From the NCBI RefSeq assembly GCF_003234965.1, contig NZ_QKVK01000001.1, positions 310,001 through 374,000 on the forward strand: a stretch of 64,000 nucleotides of DNA, in the 5' to 3' direction. The stretch comes from Aestuariivirga litoralis (GTDB lineage: Bacteria > Pseudomonadota > Alphaproteobacteria > Rhizobiales > Aestuariivirgaceae). Positions 28,823-37,516 of this stretch are shown in pieces. Under the pieces are notes generated by a model. That model saw nothing but the letters and a program-made list of their open reading frames with translations, ran no database searches and had not been told where the DNA came from. Both the position numbers and the translations under genes were made by a program. The first letter of the stretch is position 1, and the number at the start of each line of letters is the position of its first letter.

Positions 28823-29326
28823 TCAAGAACGCGCCAGCACGTCGGCCAGCCGCTGCGAGCCGCGGTAATGGGCATGGCAGATGGCCACCGCAAGTGCGTC
28901 GGTCGAATCCGCGGTGCGCATCCGGGCCTTGGGCAGCAGCAGCTTCACCATGTGCTTCACCTGGTCCTTCTCGGCATGGCCTGCCCCCACCACCGCCTTC
29001 TTCACCGTGTTGGGCGCATATTCGGCTACGGGAAGCTTCAGCATGGCCGGCGCCAGCATGAGCACGCCACGCGCCTGACCCAGCTTCAGCGTCGCCCGGG
29101 CGTCGGTATTGACGAATGTCTCTTCCACCGCCGCCTCGTCCGGATCGAATTCCCTGAGAATGTCTGCCAGCTGGGAATGCAGCTGGAGGAGACGCTCCGC
29201 CAGCGACGCATCGCCGTCCGAATGGATGGCGCCATCGGCGATATAGGTGAGCCGGGAGCCCTCCTGGGAGATGACGCCCCAGCCGGTATTGCGCAGGCCG
29301 GGGTCGATGCCGATGATTCTGACCAT
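28823..29326 (-). CDS. ruvC: Crossover junction endonuclease RuvC
   Basis: A 167-residue RNase H-fold nuclease that cuts Holliday junctions. Catalytic carboxylates are recognisable as Asp8 in [14 protein letters not shown], the Glu in AAVEETFVN, and the Asp in [15 protein letters not shown]. The DNA-binding segment includes [17 protein letters not shown]. It starts 183 bp from yebC, beyond a hairpin-rich gap, and is followed by an inverted repeat and ruvA. No clear Shine-Dalgarno sequence precedes the ATG. Confidence 0.97.
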   Translation of the reverse strand: MVRIIGIDPGLRNTGWGVISQEGSRLTYIADGAIHSDGDASLAERLLQLHSQLADILREFDPDEAAVEETFVNTDARATLKLGQARGVLMLAPAMLKLPVAEYAPNTVKKAVVGAGHAEKDQVKHMVKLLLPKARMRTADSTDALAVAICHAHYRGSQRLADVLARS

Positions 29327-29350
29327 GGCAGGAGACTAGCACGAAGGCGT

Positions 29351-29501
29351 CCTCTCCTGCGAAGCGGGAGAGGAAGGGGTCCCAACGACGTTGGGGGAAG
29401 TGAGGGGAAGCCGGCTTCGCAGCTTCAGTCCTGGCTTCCCCTCATCTCCCCGTTGCTTTCGCAACGGGTCCCTTCTTCTCCCGTCGAAGTGACGGGAGAA
29501 G
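29351..29501. repeat. Mosaic of five stem-loops between yebC and ruvC
   Basis: The gap is made of successive hairpins: CCTCTCC.GGGAGAGG (29351-29373), CCCAACgacGTTGGG (29381-29395), a TGAGGGGAAGCC pair (29401-29412 with 29433-29444), CCCGTTGC.GCAACGGG (29449-29468), and a perfect 11-bp stem at 29475-29485 with 29491-29501. The last follows the yebC stop closely and may end that transcript. Such mosaics are frequent in Rhizobiales intergenic DNA. Confidence 0.7.
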
Positions 29502-29509
29502 ACACGATC

Positions 29510-30259
29510 TCACTCGCCGCCGAGTTTCGCCATTACCTCGTCGGGAATGTCGGCGTTGGAAAAGACGACCTGCACGTCGTCATCCTCGTCCAGCGCATCG
29601 ACCAGCTTCATCAGGCTTTCGGCCTTTTCCTGGTCGACGGGCGCCATGGTCTGCGGCTTCCACACGATCTTGACGGAGGTGGCCTCGCCGAACTTGGCCG
29701 CAAGCGCCGAGGAAACCTCGCCGATCGACTCGAAGGCGCAGGTGATGGTGTGGCCCTGCTCGTCCGAGACCACGTCATCGGCACCCGCGTCGATCGCCGC
29801 TTCCAGCATCGCGTCGCCGCTGGCCTTGGCGGCCGGGTAGACGACCTCGCCGACGCGCGCGAACATGAAGGACACGGAGCCCGTTTCACCCATGTTGCCA
29901 CCATATTTCGCAAACAGCGAACGGACGTTGGAGGCAGTGCGGTTGCGGTTGTCGGTCAGCGCCTCGACGATCACGGCAACGCCGCCCGGGCCATAGCCCT
30001 CGTAGCGCACGTTGTCGTAGTTCTCGGCGTCCCCGCCCACGGCCTTCTTGATGGCGCGCTCGATATTGTCCTTGGGCATGCTTTCGGCCCGGGCGTTCTG
30101 GATCGCCAGGCGCAGGCGGGCATTGGCGTCGGGGTCAGGCAGGCCCGCCTTGGCGGCCACCGTGATTTCACGCGACAGCTTGGAAAAGGCCTTGGCGCGC
30201 ACCGCGTCCTGCTTGCCCTTGCGGTGCATGATGTTCTTGAATTGTGAATGGCCGGCCAT
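29510..30259 (-). CDS. yebC: YebC/PmpR family transcriptional regulator or translation factor
   Basis: A 249-residue protein of the family's usual length. The N-terminus [15 protein letters not shown] is the family hallmark, and the middle has [19 protein letters not shown]. YebC proteins were described as DNA-binding regulators; more recent work on this family shows roles in easing ribosome stalling at polyproline. ATG 30259 gives the canonical start; the longer frame to 30328 runs through a promoter and is rejected. It opens the yebC-ruvC-ruvA-ruvB-ybgC order. Confidence 0.96.
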   Translation of the reverse strand: MAGHSQFKNIMHRKGKQDAVRAKAFSKLSREITVAAKAGLPDPDANARLRLAIQNARAESMPKDNIERAIKKAVGGDAENYDNVRYEGYGPGGVAVIVEALTDNRNRTASNVRSLFAKYGGNMGETGSVSFMFARVGEVVYPAAKASGDAMLEAAIDAGADDVVSDEQGHTITCAFESIGEVSSALAAKFGEATSVKIVWKPQTMAPVDQEKAESLMKLVDALDEDDDVQVVFSNADIPDEVMAKLGGE

Positions 30260-30298
30260 GGAACCCTCGGTGCGGAACAGGATTGTGTTTCGGGCCGC

Positions 30299-30328
30299 CT
30301 TATAGACAAGCCACCCCTGTGGAAACAA
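30299..30328 (-). promoter_or_regulatory. Candidate sigma-70 promoter of yebC
   Basis: On the minus strand TTGTTT (30323-30328) and TATAAG (30299-30304) are separated by 18 bp, about 40 bp before the yebC start. The elements fit the vegetative consensus reasonably well and are correctly placed. Confidence 0.45.
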
Positions 30329-30397
30329 GGCCGCTTAACCTTCTCTTAAATCCACCCCGGCCAAGCTCGGCCCGTCAGTTGTGTGGAGTTCGTGCGA

Positions 30398-30721
30398 ATG
30401 AAGGCAGGACGCGGAATGCTGAGTGAACTTTGCTTTGCGGCGGAAGGCCTGTCGGGAACGGCGGCCGCCTCCTCGCTCCGGAAGCTCGGCTCGATCATGG
30501 AAACGGCACCCTCGGGCCGGCTCTTCGGCTCGATCTCGACCCTGTCCGACATGTCCGCCAAGGCCGCCCGGGCACTCGAGGAAGGCGCCCTCAGCATCGG
30601 CCGGAACGACGAAACCGCAGCGGCCCGCATCGGCGAGGCGCTCCTCCACATGGACGGGCTGGCCGAAATGTCCGAGGACGGCCACATCCCCGTGCCGGAA
30701 CAGCGCCGCGCGGCGCGGTAG
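30398..30721 (+). CDS. Small protein of unknown function
   Basis: A 107-residue soluble protein, rich in Ala, Glu and Ser, with several predicted helices and no membrane segment or signal peptide. The segment SIMETAPSGRLFGSISTLSDMSAKAARALEEGALSIG is helical with amphipathic spacing; I cut it for display. No domain is recognised. Two starts are near: ATG 30398 and ATG 30416, the latter with AGGA at good distance. Codon use fits the genome, and the frame is followed by a repeat element at 30748. It diverges from yebC. Confidence 0.55.
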   Translation: MKAGRGMLSELCFAAEGLSGTAAASSLRKLGSIMETAPSGRLFGSISTLSDMSAKAARALEEGALSIGRNDETAAARIGEALLHMDGLAEMSEDGHIPVPEQRRAAR

Positions 30722-30747
30722 AGGGCCCGCACCACCAAAGAGTTCAT

Positions 30748-30816
30748 CATGCCCGGGCCTGTCCCGGGCATGCTTTTTGCGGCCAGCAAAAAGATCGCCG
30801 GTTCAAGCCCGGCGAT
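30748..30816. repeat. Intergenic three-hairpin repeat element, copy 2
   Basis: Second copy of the element at 7591-7659. The three stem-loops are CATGCCCGGG with CCCGGGCATG (30748-30757 and 30763-30772), TTTTTGC with GCAAAAA (30774-30780 and 30786-30792), and ATCGCCGG with CCGGCGAT (30794-30801 and 30809-30816). It lies between the small unknown gene and the end of the ABC importer operon, thus between convergent transcripts. Confidence 0.65.
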
Positions 30817-30860
30817 GACGACGTGTGACGGTCACGAAACGTGGTGAATGAAGTCTGAAC

Positions 30861-31691
30861 TCAGCTCGGCGCCACACCGCGGAGCCGTTCGGACCGGCGC
30901 CGCAGCATTTCGAGCGTGATCAGCATCGCCGTCGAGATCAGCACCAGCACGGTGGCCGCCGCGGTGATCGTCGGCGAGATCATCTCGCGGATGCCGGAGA
31001 ACATCTGCAGCGGCAGCGTGCGGTCCTCCGGGCTTGCCAGGAACAGCACCACGATCACCTCGTCGAAGGAGGTGACGAAGGCGAAGAGCGCACCCGAGAT
31101 CATGCCCGGCAGGATGAGCGGCATGACCACGCGGAAGAACACCGTGTGGGGAGCCGCCCCGCAGGACGCCCCGGCCCGCATCAGCGTCTTGTCGAAGCTC
31201 GACAGTGTCGCCGTCACGGTGATCACCACGAAGGGCGTGGCCAGTGCCGTATGCGCCAGGATGATGCCGAGCCTGGTGCCGACGAGGTCCATCGCCGCAT
31301 AGAACTTGAACATGCCGACGGCCGAGATGATGACCGGCACGATCATCGGCGAGATGAGGATCGCCATGATCGTCGCCTTGGCCGGGAAATTGGCGCGCGA
31401 CAGGCCAAGCGCCGCCAGCGTGCCCAGCGCGGTTGCGAGGATCGTCGTCGCGATGGCGACGAGGAAGCTCATCTTCACCGCGCCCGACCAGCGCGGATTG
31501 AAGAAGAAGTCCTCATACCACTTCAGCGAAAAGCCCGGCATCGGATAGGTGAAGAAGCTCTCCGAGTTGAAGGAGAGCGGCATCACCGCGAGGATGGGCG
31601 AGATCAGGAACAGCAGCACCAGCGCCACGAAGACGCGCACCGCATAATACATGACGGTTTCGCCGCGGGTGTAATAGGCAGGAACGGCCAT
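30861..31691 (-). CDS. ABC transporter permease, PotC/PotI type
   Basis: A 276-residue inner-membrane permease with about six segments. The cytosolic coupling motif is recognisable in GASCGAAPHTVFFRVVMPLILPGM, shown here in part as ASCGAAPHTVFFRV, the loop that contacts the ATPase. It resembles the second permease of spermidine/putrescine and related amine importers. It is the last gene of a minus-strand operon with the other permease (3-bp gap) and a binding protein. The C-terminus is Arg-rich. Substrate is inferred from family only. Confidence 0.9.
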   Translation of the reverse strand: MAVPAYYTRGETVMYYAVRVFVALVLLFLISPILAVMPLSFNSESFFTYPMPGFSLKWYEDFFFNPRWSGAVKMSFLVAIATTILATALGTLAALGLSRANFPAKATIMAILISPMIVPVIISAVGMFKFYAAMDLVGTRLGIILAHTALATPFVVITVTATLSSFDKTLMRAGASCGAAPHTVFFRVVMPLILPGMISGALFAFVTSFDEVIVVLFLASPEDRTLPLQMFSGIREMISPTITAAATVLVLISTAMLITLEMLRRRSERLRGVAPS

Positions 31692-31694
31692 GGT

Positions 31695-32984
31695 TCAACC
31701 CAGCTTCATGCGGTCGATGCCGACCAGCTTGTTGTAGACGTAGTAGAGGATCAGCGTGGCGGTGAGCAGGATGACGCCCAGTGCGGAGGCCTTGCCCCAG
31801 TTGTTCTCTGAATTGATCGCGCGCTCGATGAAGCCGGAGATCATCTGGTCCGTCGGGCCGCCGACGATGGCCGGCGTGATGTAATAGCCGAGGCACAGGA
31901 TGAAGGTGAGCAGGCAGCCTGCCGCCACGCCCGGCAGCGTCTGCGGCACATAGACCCGCAGGAAGGAATAGAACGGCGTGCCGCCCAGCGACTTCGCCGC
32001 GCGCATGTAGTTGGGCGAGATGGTCTTCATCACCGAGTAGATCGGCAGCAGCGTGAAGGGCAGCTGGATGTGGGTCATCGCCACCACGGTGGCAAAGCGC
32101 GTCTTGAACAGTTCCGGCTCGCCGTTGAGAAGGCCGACGAGATTGAGGAACCAGGTGATGCCGGTGAAATGCATGAGCCCGGCGAAGACGCCGCCATCGG
32201 TCATCAGCACCATCCAGGCCGTGGTGCGCACCAGGAGCGATGTCCAGAACGGCAGCAGCACGAAGATCATCATGATCGAGGCGGTCTTCTGCGGCGAGGT
32301 GGCCAGCAGGTAGGCCACTGGATAGCCCAGCACCAGGGTCAGCAGCGTGACGAGCAGCGAGATGCCCAGCGTGCGCACCAGGATGCTCTTGTAGATCGCG
32401 CGATCCTCCGGCACGGCCTCGATCGAGCCGTCGGGGTTCTGCCGCAGGTCCAGCATGGAGAGCACGTAGAAGGGCGTATAGTCCGAGGACGAGCGCTTGA
32501 TGGTGGCCCAGGTGTCGGGCTGGCCCCACACCTTGTCGATGGCGATCACCTGGTCCTTGTAGGGGCCGGCCTCGATCGCGCCCACCTTGCGGCCCGTGGC
32601 CACCACCTTGGAGCGGATGCCGGAGATCTCGTAGTTCAGGCGCTTGCCGATCAGCGCCGTCTGCTTGTTCTTCTGGGCTTCCTTCATGTCGGCCACGAAG
32701 GCGGCGAACACCTCTTCCGAGGGCACGTCCTTGCCGTCCCACGCCTTCAGCGCCACCACCGTCTGCGGCATGTTCTCCGCCACGTCCGGGTCATAGACGG
32801 CGTTGTAGAGCATGATGATGATGGGCACGACGAAGGAGAAGATGATGAAGGCGAAAAGCGGCAGCACCAGCCCCATGGCCTTCAGCCGCTCGCGGCGCTC
32901 GGCGCGGCGCAGCGCCACCTTCAGCGGCGTGCCGTCCGCGGCGCGCATCACGCCATCATCGGGAAGTGCCTGTGCCATCGCCAT
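31695..32984 (-). CDS. ABC transporter permease, PotB/PotH type, with enlarged periplasmic loop
   Basis: A 429-residue permease, longer than the about 300 residues of typical PotB. The extra length is a roughly 130-residue periplasmic insert between the first and second membrane segments (about 65-185), rich in charged residues. The core has LGYPVAYLLAT and a coupling loop AAKSLGGTPFYSFLRVYVPQT. It should pair with the permease at 30861-31691. Separated by a terminator-like hairpin from the binding-protein gene, so lower expression is likely. Confidence 0.9.
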   Translation of the reverse strand: MAMAQALPDDGVMRAADGTPLKVALRRAERRERLKAMGLVLPLFAFIIFSFVVPIIIMLYNAVYDPDVAENMPQTVVALKAWDGKDVPSEEVFAAFVADMKEAQKNKQTALIGKRLNYEISGIRSKVVATGRKVGAIEAGPYKDQVIAIDKVWGQPDTWATIKRSSSDYTPFYVLSMLDLRQNPDGSIEAVPEDRAIYKSILVRTLGISLLVTLLTLVLGYPVAYLLATSPQKTASIMMIFVLLPFWTSLLVRTTAWMVLMTDGGVFAGLMHFTGITWFLNLVGLLNGEPELFKTRFATVVAMTHIQLPFTLLPIYSVMKTISPNYMRAAKSLGGTPFYSFLRVYVPQTLPGVAAGCLLTFILCLGYYITPAIVGGPTDQMISGFIERAINSENNWGKASALGVILLTATLILYYVYNKLVGIDRMKLG

Positions 32985-33005
32985 GTCGTCTTGCCTTCGA
33001 TTCGT

Positions 33006-33043
33006 CGAAAAAAGAACCGGGGAGGAGGAAGCCCCCTCCCCGG
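33006..33043 (-). terminator. Intrinsic terminator or attenuator between binding protein and permeases
   Basis: On the minus strand, arms at 33035-33043 and 33017-33025 form a perfect 9-bp GC stem, followed by TTC and a run of six T. It lies 12 bases past the binding-protein stop, within the operon. This is the expected place for a partial terminator that raises binding protein over permease. Confidence 0.7.
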
Positions 33044-33055
33044 CATGGTCAGTGC

Positions 33056-34105
33056 TTACTGGGCGAGCCAGGCGTTGAAGCGCTCGCGCAGCTCGTCGCC
33101 CTTGTCACCCCAGAACTGCGGGTCCGGATAGAACACGGTCTTGAGGTTGTCCGGAGCCGACGGCAGGTCGGGCAGGATGGCCGGGTCGATCAGCGGCGCG
33201 GCATCCTTGTTGGCCGGGCCGTAGGAGATGTACTTGGTCTGGTCGGCCATCAGCTGCGGCTGCGACGCGAAGGTGATGAAGCGGTAAGCGCCATCGAGCT
33301 TCGGCGTGCCCTTCGGGATCGCCCACCAGTCCCAGTCCGGAGCCTGGCGGTCCCAGATGATCTTGAAGGGCTTCTTGTCGGTCTTGATGGCGTTGTAGAA
33401 GCGGCCGTTCCACGAGGTGGCGAAGACCACCTGGCCGTCGGCGAGCAGCTGCGGGCCCTGGGCGCCCGATTCCCACCAGACGACGTCCTTCTTGATGGTG
33501 TCGAGCTTCTTGAAGGCGCGTTCCACGCCCTCGTCGGTGCCCAGCACCTTGTAGACGTCTTCCGGCGCCACGCCGTCAGCCATCAGAGCCCATTCGAGGT
33601 TCACGAAGGGGCTCTTCTGCAGCGCACGCTTGCCGGGGAACTTGGTGGTGTCGAACAGCGCCTCGAAGAGGTTGGCCGGATCCTTGGTCTTGGTCGTGTC
33701 ATAGGCGGCGACCGTCGAGTACAGGATGTTCGGCACGGCGCAGTCCGTCACGTCACCGCCGATGAACTTCGACTTGTCGAGGCCGAGCTTGCCCCAGTCG
33801 ATGGTCTCGAAGGTGCCTTCGGCGCAACCGGCCAGCGCCGTCTGCGTGTCGACGTCGACGACGTCCCAGGTCACGGCCTTGGCTTCGACCATGGCGCGGA
33901 TCTTGGCGATTTCGCCGTTGTATTCGGCTTCCGTCACCTTGTTGCCGGCGGCGATGAAGGGCTCGAAGAAGGCCTTGCGCTGGCTTTCCTGGTAGGCGCC
34001 GCCCCAGGAGGTGATGGTGAGGTCGTCGGCGGCATAGGCCTGGGCGGCGCAGAGCGCCGAGCCGGCCATCAGGGCCGCGCCGAACAGAGTAGCAAATTTC
34101 TTCAT
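33056..34105 (-). CDS. Periplasmic substrate-binding protein of polyamine-type ABC importer (PotD-like)
   Basis: A 349-residue protein with a Sec signal peptide cut after AQAYA. The mature start DDLTITSWGGAYQESQ and the later WNGRFYNAIKTD, APDWDWWAIPKG and FITFASQPQLMA are typical of family-1 solute-binding proteins for spermidine/putrescine and related compounds. Which amine it binds cannot be read from sequence. GGAGGA precedes the ATG. It is the first gene of the importer operon; no ATP-binding subunit is encoded in this cluster or elsewhere in the window. Confidence 0.9.
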   Translation of the reverse strand: MKKFATLFGAALMAGSALCAAQAYAADDLTITSWGGAYQESQRKAFFEPFIAAGNKVTEAEYNGEIAKIRAMVEAKAVTWDVVDVDTQTALAGCAEGTFETIDWGKLGLDKSKFIGGDVTDCAVPNILYSTVAAYDTTKTKDPANLFEALFDTTKFPGKRALQKSPFVNLEWALMADGVAPEDVYKVLGTDEGVERAFKKLDTIKKDVVWWESGAQGPQLLADGQVVFATSWNGRFYNAIKTDKKPFKIIWDRQAPDWDWWAIPKGTPKLDGAYRFITFASQPQLMADQTKYISYGPANKDAAPLIDPAILPDLPSAPDNLKTVFYPDPQFWGDKGDELRERFNAWLAQ

Positions 34106-34373
34106 ACGACAGCTTCCTCCAGTGTGCCGGTCAGCCCGGCGTTTTGAGATCGAGGGAGGATGCAGGCTCTTCGGCGCGCAAAAGCGTGGCGCGTGTCACA
34201 GCGACGGTTTCCTCCCCATTTTACGCTTTTTCTCGGTGAGGTGACGCTGCTCGCAACCCTGTGCGGAACGCCGGCCGGCCCGTTTTTTTATAAGCGCTGC
34301 AAAAGATACTAACGGCTTTTCGCCGCGCGTCACTAGAGTTTTTCTACTACCAACGGGGAAATTGCGTCATCCC

Positions 34374-35201
34374 TCAACCGTCCCATGCGGAAACCAGCGA
34401 CGGGGACAACCGGCCGCCGAGGCGGATCGGCGCGATCAGGGTGGCGAGGCCGGTGCGGTCGTCGGTCTCGACGGCGACGCCCGCCACGGTTGCAGGACCT
34501 TCGGCAGGCCGCATCCGCTCCACCGGCAGCTTGCGCAGAAAGCGCTGCAATGGTTCGGCCTTCTCCATGCCGATCACCGAATCATAGTCGCCGCACATTC
34601 CGGCATCGCTCTGGTAGGCGGTGCCGCCCGGCAGGATCTGGTGGTCGGCGGTGGGCACATGGGTGTGGGTGCCGACGACGAGGCTGGCCCTGCCATCGCA
34701 GAAATGGCCGAAGGCCATCTTCTCCGAGGTCGCCTCGGCATGGAAGTCGATCAGCACCGCATCACAGGCCATTCCCAGCGGGCAGGCCTCGAGTTCGCGG
34801 TCGACGGCGGGGAACGGGTCGTCCAGCATCGGCTCGATCATCACCCGGCCCATCGCCTGCATCACCAGCACGCGCTTGCCCGTCGCCGTGTCGATCAGCG
34901 CCGCGCCTCGCCCCGGGCAGCCCTTCGGCCAGTTCACCGGCCGCAGCAGGTTCGGGTAGCGCTCGATGAAGATCAGCGCCTCGCGCTGGTCGAAGGAATG
35001 GTTGCCGAGCGTCACCGCATCCGCCCCCGCGGCGAGAAAGCCCAGGAAGATGTCCTCGGTGATGCCGAAGCCATGCGCCGCGTTCTCGCCATTCACCACC
35101 ACGAGGTCGGGGCGGTAGCGCTCCCTCAGCAGCGGCAGTTCGCGGGCAATCGCATCGCGGCCCGACCGGCCGACCACGTCACCGAGGAAGATCAGGCGCA
35201 T
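34374..35201 (-). CDS. YmdB-family metallophosphoesterase
   Basis: A 275-residue phosphoesterase of the YmdB/TIGR00282 family, which includes 2',3'-cAMP phosphodiesterases. The dimetal site is recognisable: Asp in FLGDVVGRSGRDAI, Glu/Asn in VVNGENAAHGFGIT, Asn/His in TLGNHSFDQ, and His motifs in DFHAEATSEKMA and GTHTHVPTAD. It overlaps the following fau gene region: its start is 10 bp inside the fau coding end, so translation is likely coupled. The 268-bp gap beyond its stop holds no gene. Confidence 0.93.
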   Translation of the reverse strand: MRLIFLGDVVGRSGRDAIARELPLLRERYRPDLVVVNGENAAHGFGITEDIFLGFLAAGADAVTLGNHSFDQREALIFIERYPNLLRPVNWPKGCPGRGAALIDTATGKRVLVMQAMGRVMIEPMLDDPFPAVDRELEACPLGMACDAVLIDFHAEATSEKMAFGHFCDGRASLVVGTHTHVPTADHQILPGGTAYQSDAGMCGDYDSVIGMEKAEPLQRFLRKLPVERMRPAEGPATVAGVAVETDDRTGLATLIAPIRLGGRLSPSLVSAWDG

Positions 35202-35767
35202 CGGAACGTCTCCTGCTCGGTCATCACGTAGTCGAGGGGCGCATCGTGCAGGCCGGTCGGCACCTCGTCCACCATCTGCGCGTGATAGGCAACGCCGATC
35301 GCCACCACGCGCTTCACCGCGCGCAGCTTCTCCAGCGTGCGGTCATAGAAGCCGCCGCCATAGCCCAGCCGGTAGCCCTTGCGGTCGAAGGCCAGCATGG
35401 GGACCAGCAGCAGGTCGGGCACGGCTTCGGCAGCAGACTCCAGCGGCACCGGAATGTCGAAGGCCCCCGCCACCAGCGGCTCGCCCGGCACCCAGTCGCG
35501 GAACAGCAGGGGCTCATCCATGCCGATCACGATGGGCAGGGAGGTCCGCCAGCCATCGCGGCCAAGCCGCTCCAGCATCGGGATCGTCGTGATCTCGCTC
35601 TTGTAGGGAATGAAGCCGGAGACCGTGCCGGCGCTGATGCCGATATCCGGCGGAAGGCCGCGTTCGGCCATCTTCACGCCCGCCACGTCCTTCAGCAGCG
35701 CATGCGCCTCGGCCCGGCGCTTCGATGCGGCGGCGCGCGCCTGGCGCTTCACGTCGGCAATGTCCAT
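35192..35767 (-). CDS. fau: 5-formyltetrahydrofolate cyclo-ligase
   Basis: A 191-residue enzyme that uses ATP to convert 5-formyl-THF to 5,10-methenyl-THF, recovering a stored folate. The motif GYGGGFYDRTL is the family signature, with the ATP-binding region KRQARAAASKRRAEAH near the start and YHAQMVDEVPTGLHDAPLD near the end. ATG 35767 is preferred to TTG 35770. The gene lies downstream of 6S RNA, as ygfA does in other proteobacteria, and may be cotranscribed with it. Confidence 0.96.
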   Translation of the reverse strand: MDIADVKRQARAAASKRRAEAHALLKDVAGVKMAERGLPPDIGISAGTVSGFIPYKSEITTIPMLERLGRDGWRTSLPIVIGMDEPLLFRDWVPGEPLVAGAFDIPVPLESAAEAVPDLLLVPMLAFDRKGYRLGYGGGFYDRTLEKLRAVKRVVAIGVAYHAQMVDEVPTGLHDAPLDYVMTEQETFRCA

Positions 35768-35801
35768 CAAGTCCCCAGCCCGTCAGAAAGAAAGATCGAG
35801 T

Positions 35802-35964
35802 GGCGAGCCACCATGGGCCGTGAGTGACTAACGATCCCGGGTCCCTACAAGTGTAGGTGGGCGCCGTTTGGGCAAGGCCACGGCCAAGCCCAGGGACAGC
35901 TCCCATTCGGAAACGCATAGGCCCCAGGGAAAAAATGTCATCTCACGCACCGGGCAGCCCGCCG
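35802..35964 (-). ncRNA. ssrS: 6S RNA
   Basis: No protein fits this stretch. On the minus strand it folds as a long closing stem: a 10-bp helix CGTGAGaTGAC with GTCACTCACG (35937-35947 with 35819-35828), extended outward by GGCG pairing, and TCCCTGGG with CCCGGGA nearer the centre. A bubble follows, then an apical hairpin (TGGGCTTGGCC with GGCCTTGCCCA), and a CCTAC/GTAGG hairpin on the 3' side of the bubble. This is 6S architecture, and about 160 bases is the right size. 6S RNA sequesters RNA polymerase. The neighbours fau (downstream) and zapA (upstream) match the known order. Ends are inferred. Confidence 0.72.
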
Positions 35965-35970
35965 GCGACC

Positions 35971-35999
35971 TATTTAGGTGCGATGGCTGTGGATGTCCA
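35971..35999 (-). promoter_or_regulatory. Candidate promoter of the 6S RNA
   Basis: On the minus strand TGGACA (35994-35999) and TAAATA (35971-35976) are separated by 17 bp. The expected transcript start, about seven bases on, coincides with the 5' end of the predicted 6S closing stem. Confidence 0.5.
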
Positions 36000-36086
36000 T
36001 GGAAGAACCCCGGGCAGGCGTTTGCCAGCGCGGCTTTCCGCACGATAGAAGGGAGGCCGCTCGATACAGGACACCCAGCCCGCGCC

Positions 36087-37109
36087 ATGTCGGCACCTGT
36101 TCTCTTCGTCATCTTCAACCGCCCGCACACCACGACACGCGTGTTCGAAGCCATTCGCGCGGCGCGGCCCCGCCGCCTCTATGTCGCGGCGGACGGGCCG
36201 CGCAGGCACGCCGCCGGCGAGGGCGAGCGCTGCGATGAGGCGCGCCGCATCGCCACCGCGGTCGACTGGCCCTGCGAACTGAAGACGCTCTTCCGTGACG
36301 AGAACCTCGGCTGCCGGCAGGCCATCACCGAGGCGATCGACTGGTTCTTCGGGCAGGAGGAAGAAGGCATCATCCTCGAGGACGATACCGTTCCGCACGC
36401 CGATTTCTTCCGGTACTGCGAGGTCCTGCTCGCCCATCACCGGCATGACGACAAGGTCATGGCCATCTGTGGCGGAAGCTATTTCCGGAACAGGACGCGC
36501 GGCACCGGGGCCTATGCCTTCTGCCACACATTCGATCCGTGGGGCTGGGCAACATGGGCCTCGTCCTGGCGCAAGCGCCAGCTCAGCTTCGAAGGCCTGG
36601 ACGACGGCGTGCTCGAAGATCTGGCCGAACGTCTGGGCCCACCTGTGCTTGACGTGGCGGCCTACTGGAACCGCTGCTTCGGCGAGGCGCGCGATGGTTC
36701 CGTCGACTCGTGGTGTTACTATTGGATATGGTCCATCTTCCGGCACCGTGGCCTCGTCGCCTATCCGCTGCGCAACCTCGTCTCCAATATCGGTTTCGGG
36801 CCTGACGGGACGCATACCCAGGTCGACTATGGCGGCGTGCTGCCATGGATCGCCGACCTCCCCACCCATCCCCTGCCGCCCGACATCGCGCGGCGAACCG
36901 AACTCATCGCCGATGGCGATCTGGAGCGCAGGCTCTACAGGAACCGCTTCTCGGTCCATCCCACGACCTTCGCGTCATGCCTGATCCGGTCCTGCACACG
37001 GGCCATCAGGCGCGTCACGCCGCCTGCCTTGCTTCCCCATGTCGCGCAGCTGCTGGGCCGCAAGACCCTGAAGCGGGCAGCGCACCCGCCGGCATCTTCC
37101 GGCCGCTAG
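36087..37109 (+). CDS. Glycosyltransferase (GT-A fold, nucleotide-sugar type)
   Basis: A 340-residue protein beginning MSAPVLFVIFNRPHTT, typical of a GT-A Rossmann-like domain (GNT-I/GT2-like). Metal/nucleotide-sugar binding is seen in LEDDTVPHADFFRYCE, and the acceptor region in HTFDPWGWATWASSWRKRQ. No membrane segment is present. It probably transfers sugar in surface polysaccharide synthesis, but donor and acceptor are unknown. The gene lies on the plus strand between 6S RNA and zapA, which are usually adjacent, so it was probably inserted there. ATG 36087 is chosen; upstream in-frame sequence runs through the 6S region. Confidence 0.85.
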   Translation: MSAPVLFVIFNRPHTTTRVFEAIRAARPRRLYVAADGPRRHAAGEGERCDEARRIATAVDWPCELKTLFRDENLGCRQAITEAIDWFFGQEEEGIILEDDTVPHADFFRYCEVLLAHHRHDDKVMAICGGSYFRNRTRGTGAYAFCHTFDPWGWATWASSWRKRQLSFEGLDDGVLEDLAERLGPPVLDVAAYWNRCFGEARDGSVDSWCYYWIWSIFRHRGLVAYPLRNLVSNIGFGPDGTHTQVDYGGVLPWIADLPTHPLPPDIARRTELIADGDLERRLYRNRFSVHPTTFASCLIRSCTRAIRRVTPPALLPHVAQLLGRKTLKRAAHPPASSGR

Positions 37110-37155
37110 TTACCGATGATCATCCGCGCTGTCCTGGCAGCGCGGCGGATGATGC

Positions 37156-37512
37156 TCACTTCCCCAGGTGTTGCGCCAGCACCTCGAGGCGTTCGGACGC
37201 GACCATCAGCCGCTCGCCCAGCGAGGCCTGCACTTCGAGGGCCTCGAGCTGTGCCGCATTCTTCGCCTCGCGCAACCCGTTCACCTGCTCCTCGAGGGCC
37301 TGGATCTTGGTGATCGCTTCCGACAGCCGGTCCGCCACCATCAGCCCGGCCATCACCAGCATGCGGATGTCGCCGACGTTGCCGACACTCGTCTTCACCC
37401 GCTGCACTTCGCTGTCGAGGAGTTCGGCGAGGTCCCTTAGGTGAGCTTCCTCACCCTCGGGGCACTGCATGGTGTAGGGACGGCCATTCACCTGGACGAT
37501 CACATGCGCCAT
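37156..37512 (-). CDS. zapA: Cell division protein ZapA
   Basis: A 118-residue cytosolic protein. The N-terminal part MAHVIVQVNGRPYTMQCPEG matches the ZapA head domain, and the rest is a coiled coil with heptads (LSEAITKIQALEEQVNGL). ZapA bundles FtsZ filaments at the division site. ATG 37512 is chosen; the frame open to 37647 has no family resemblance before it. It follows a DUF4164 gene by 4 bp and precedes 6S RNA. Confidence 0.94.
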   Translation of the reverse strand: MAHVIVQVNGRPYTMQCPEGEEAHLRDLAELLDSEVQRVKTSVGNVGDIRMLVMAGLMVADRLSEAITKIQALEEQVNGLREAKNAAQLEALEVQASLGERLMVASERLEVLAQHLGK

Positions 37513-37516
37513 TCCA

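Noticed and set aside
34106-34373. The 268-bp gap between the YmdB-type and the binding-protein genes, examined for an RNA or terminator
   Set aside because: It has only weak short hairpins (near 34313) and AT-rich patches compatible with a promoter; nothing strong enough to call.
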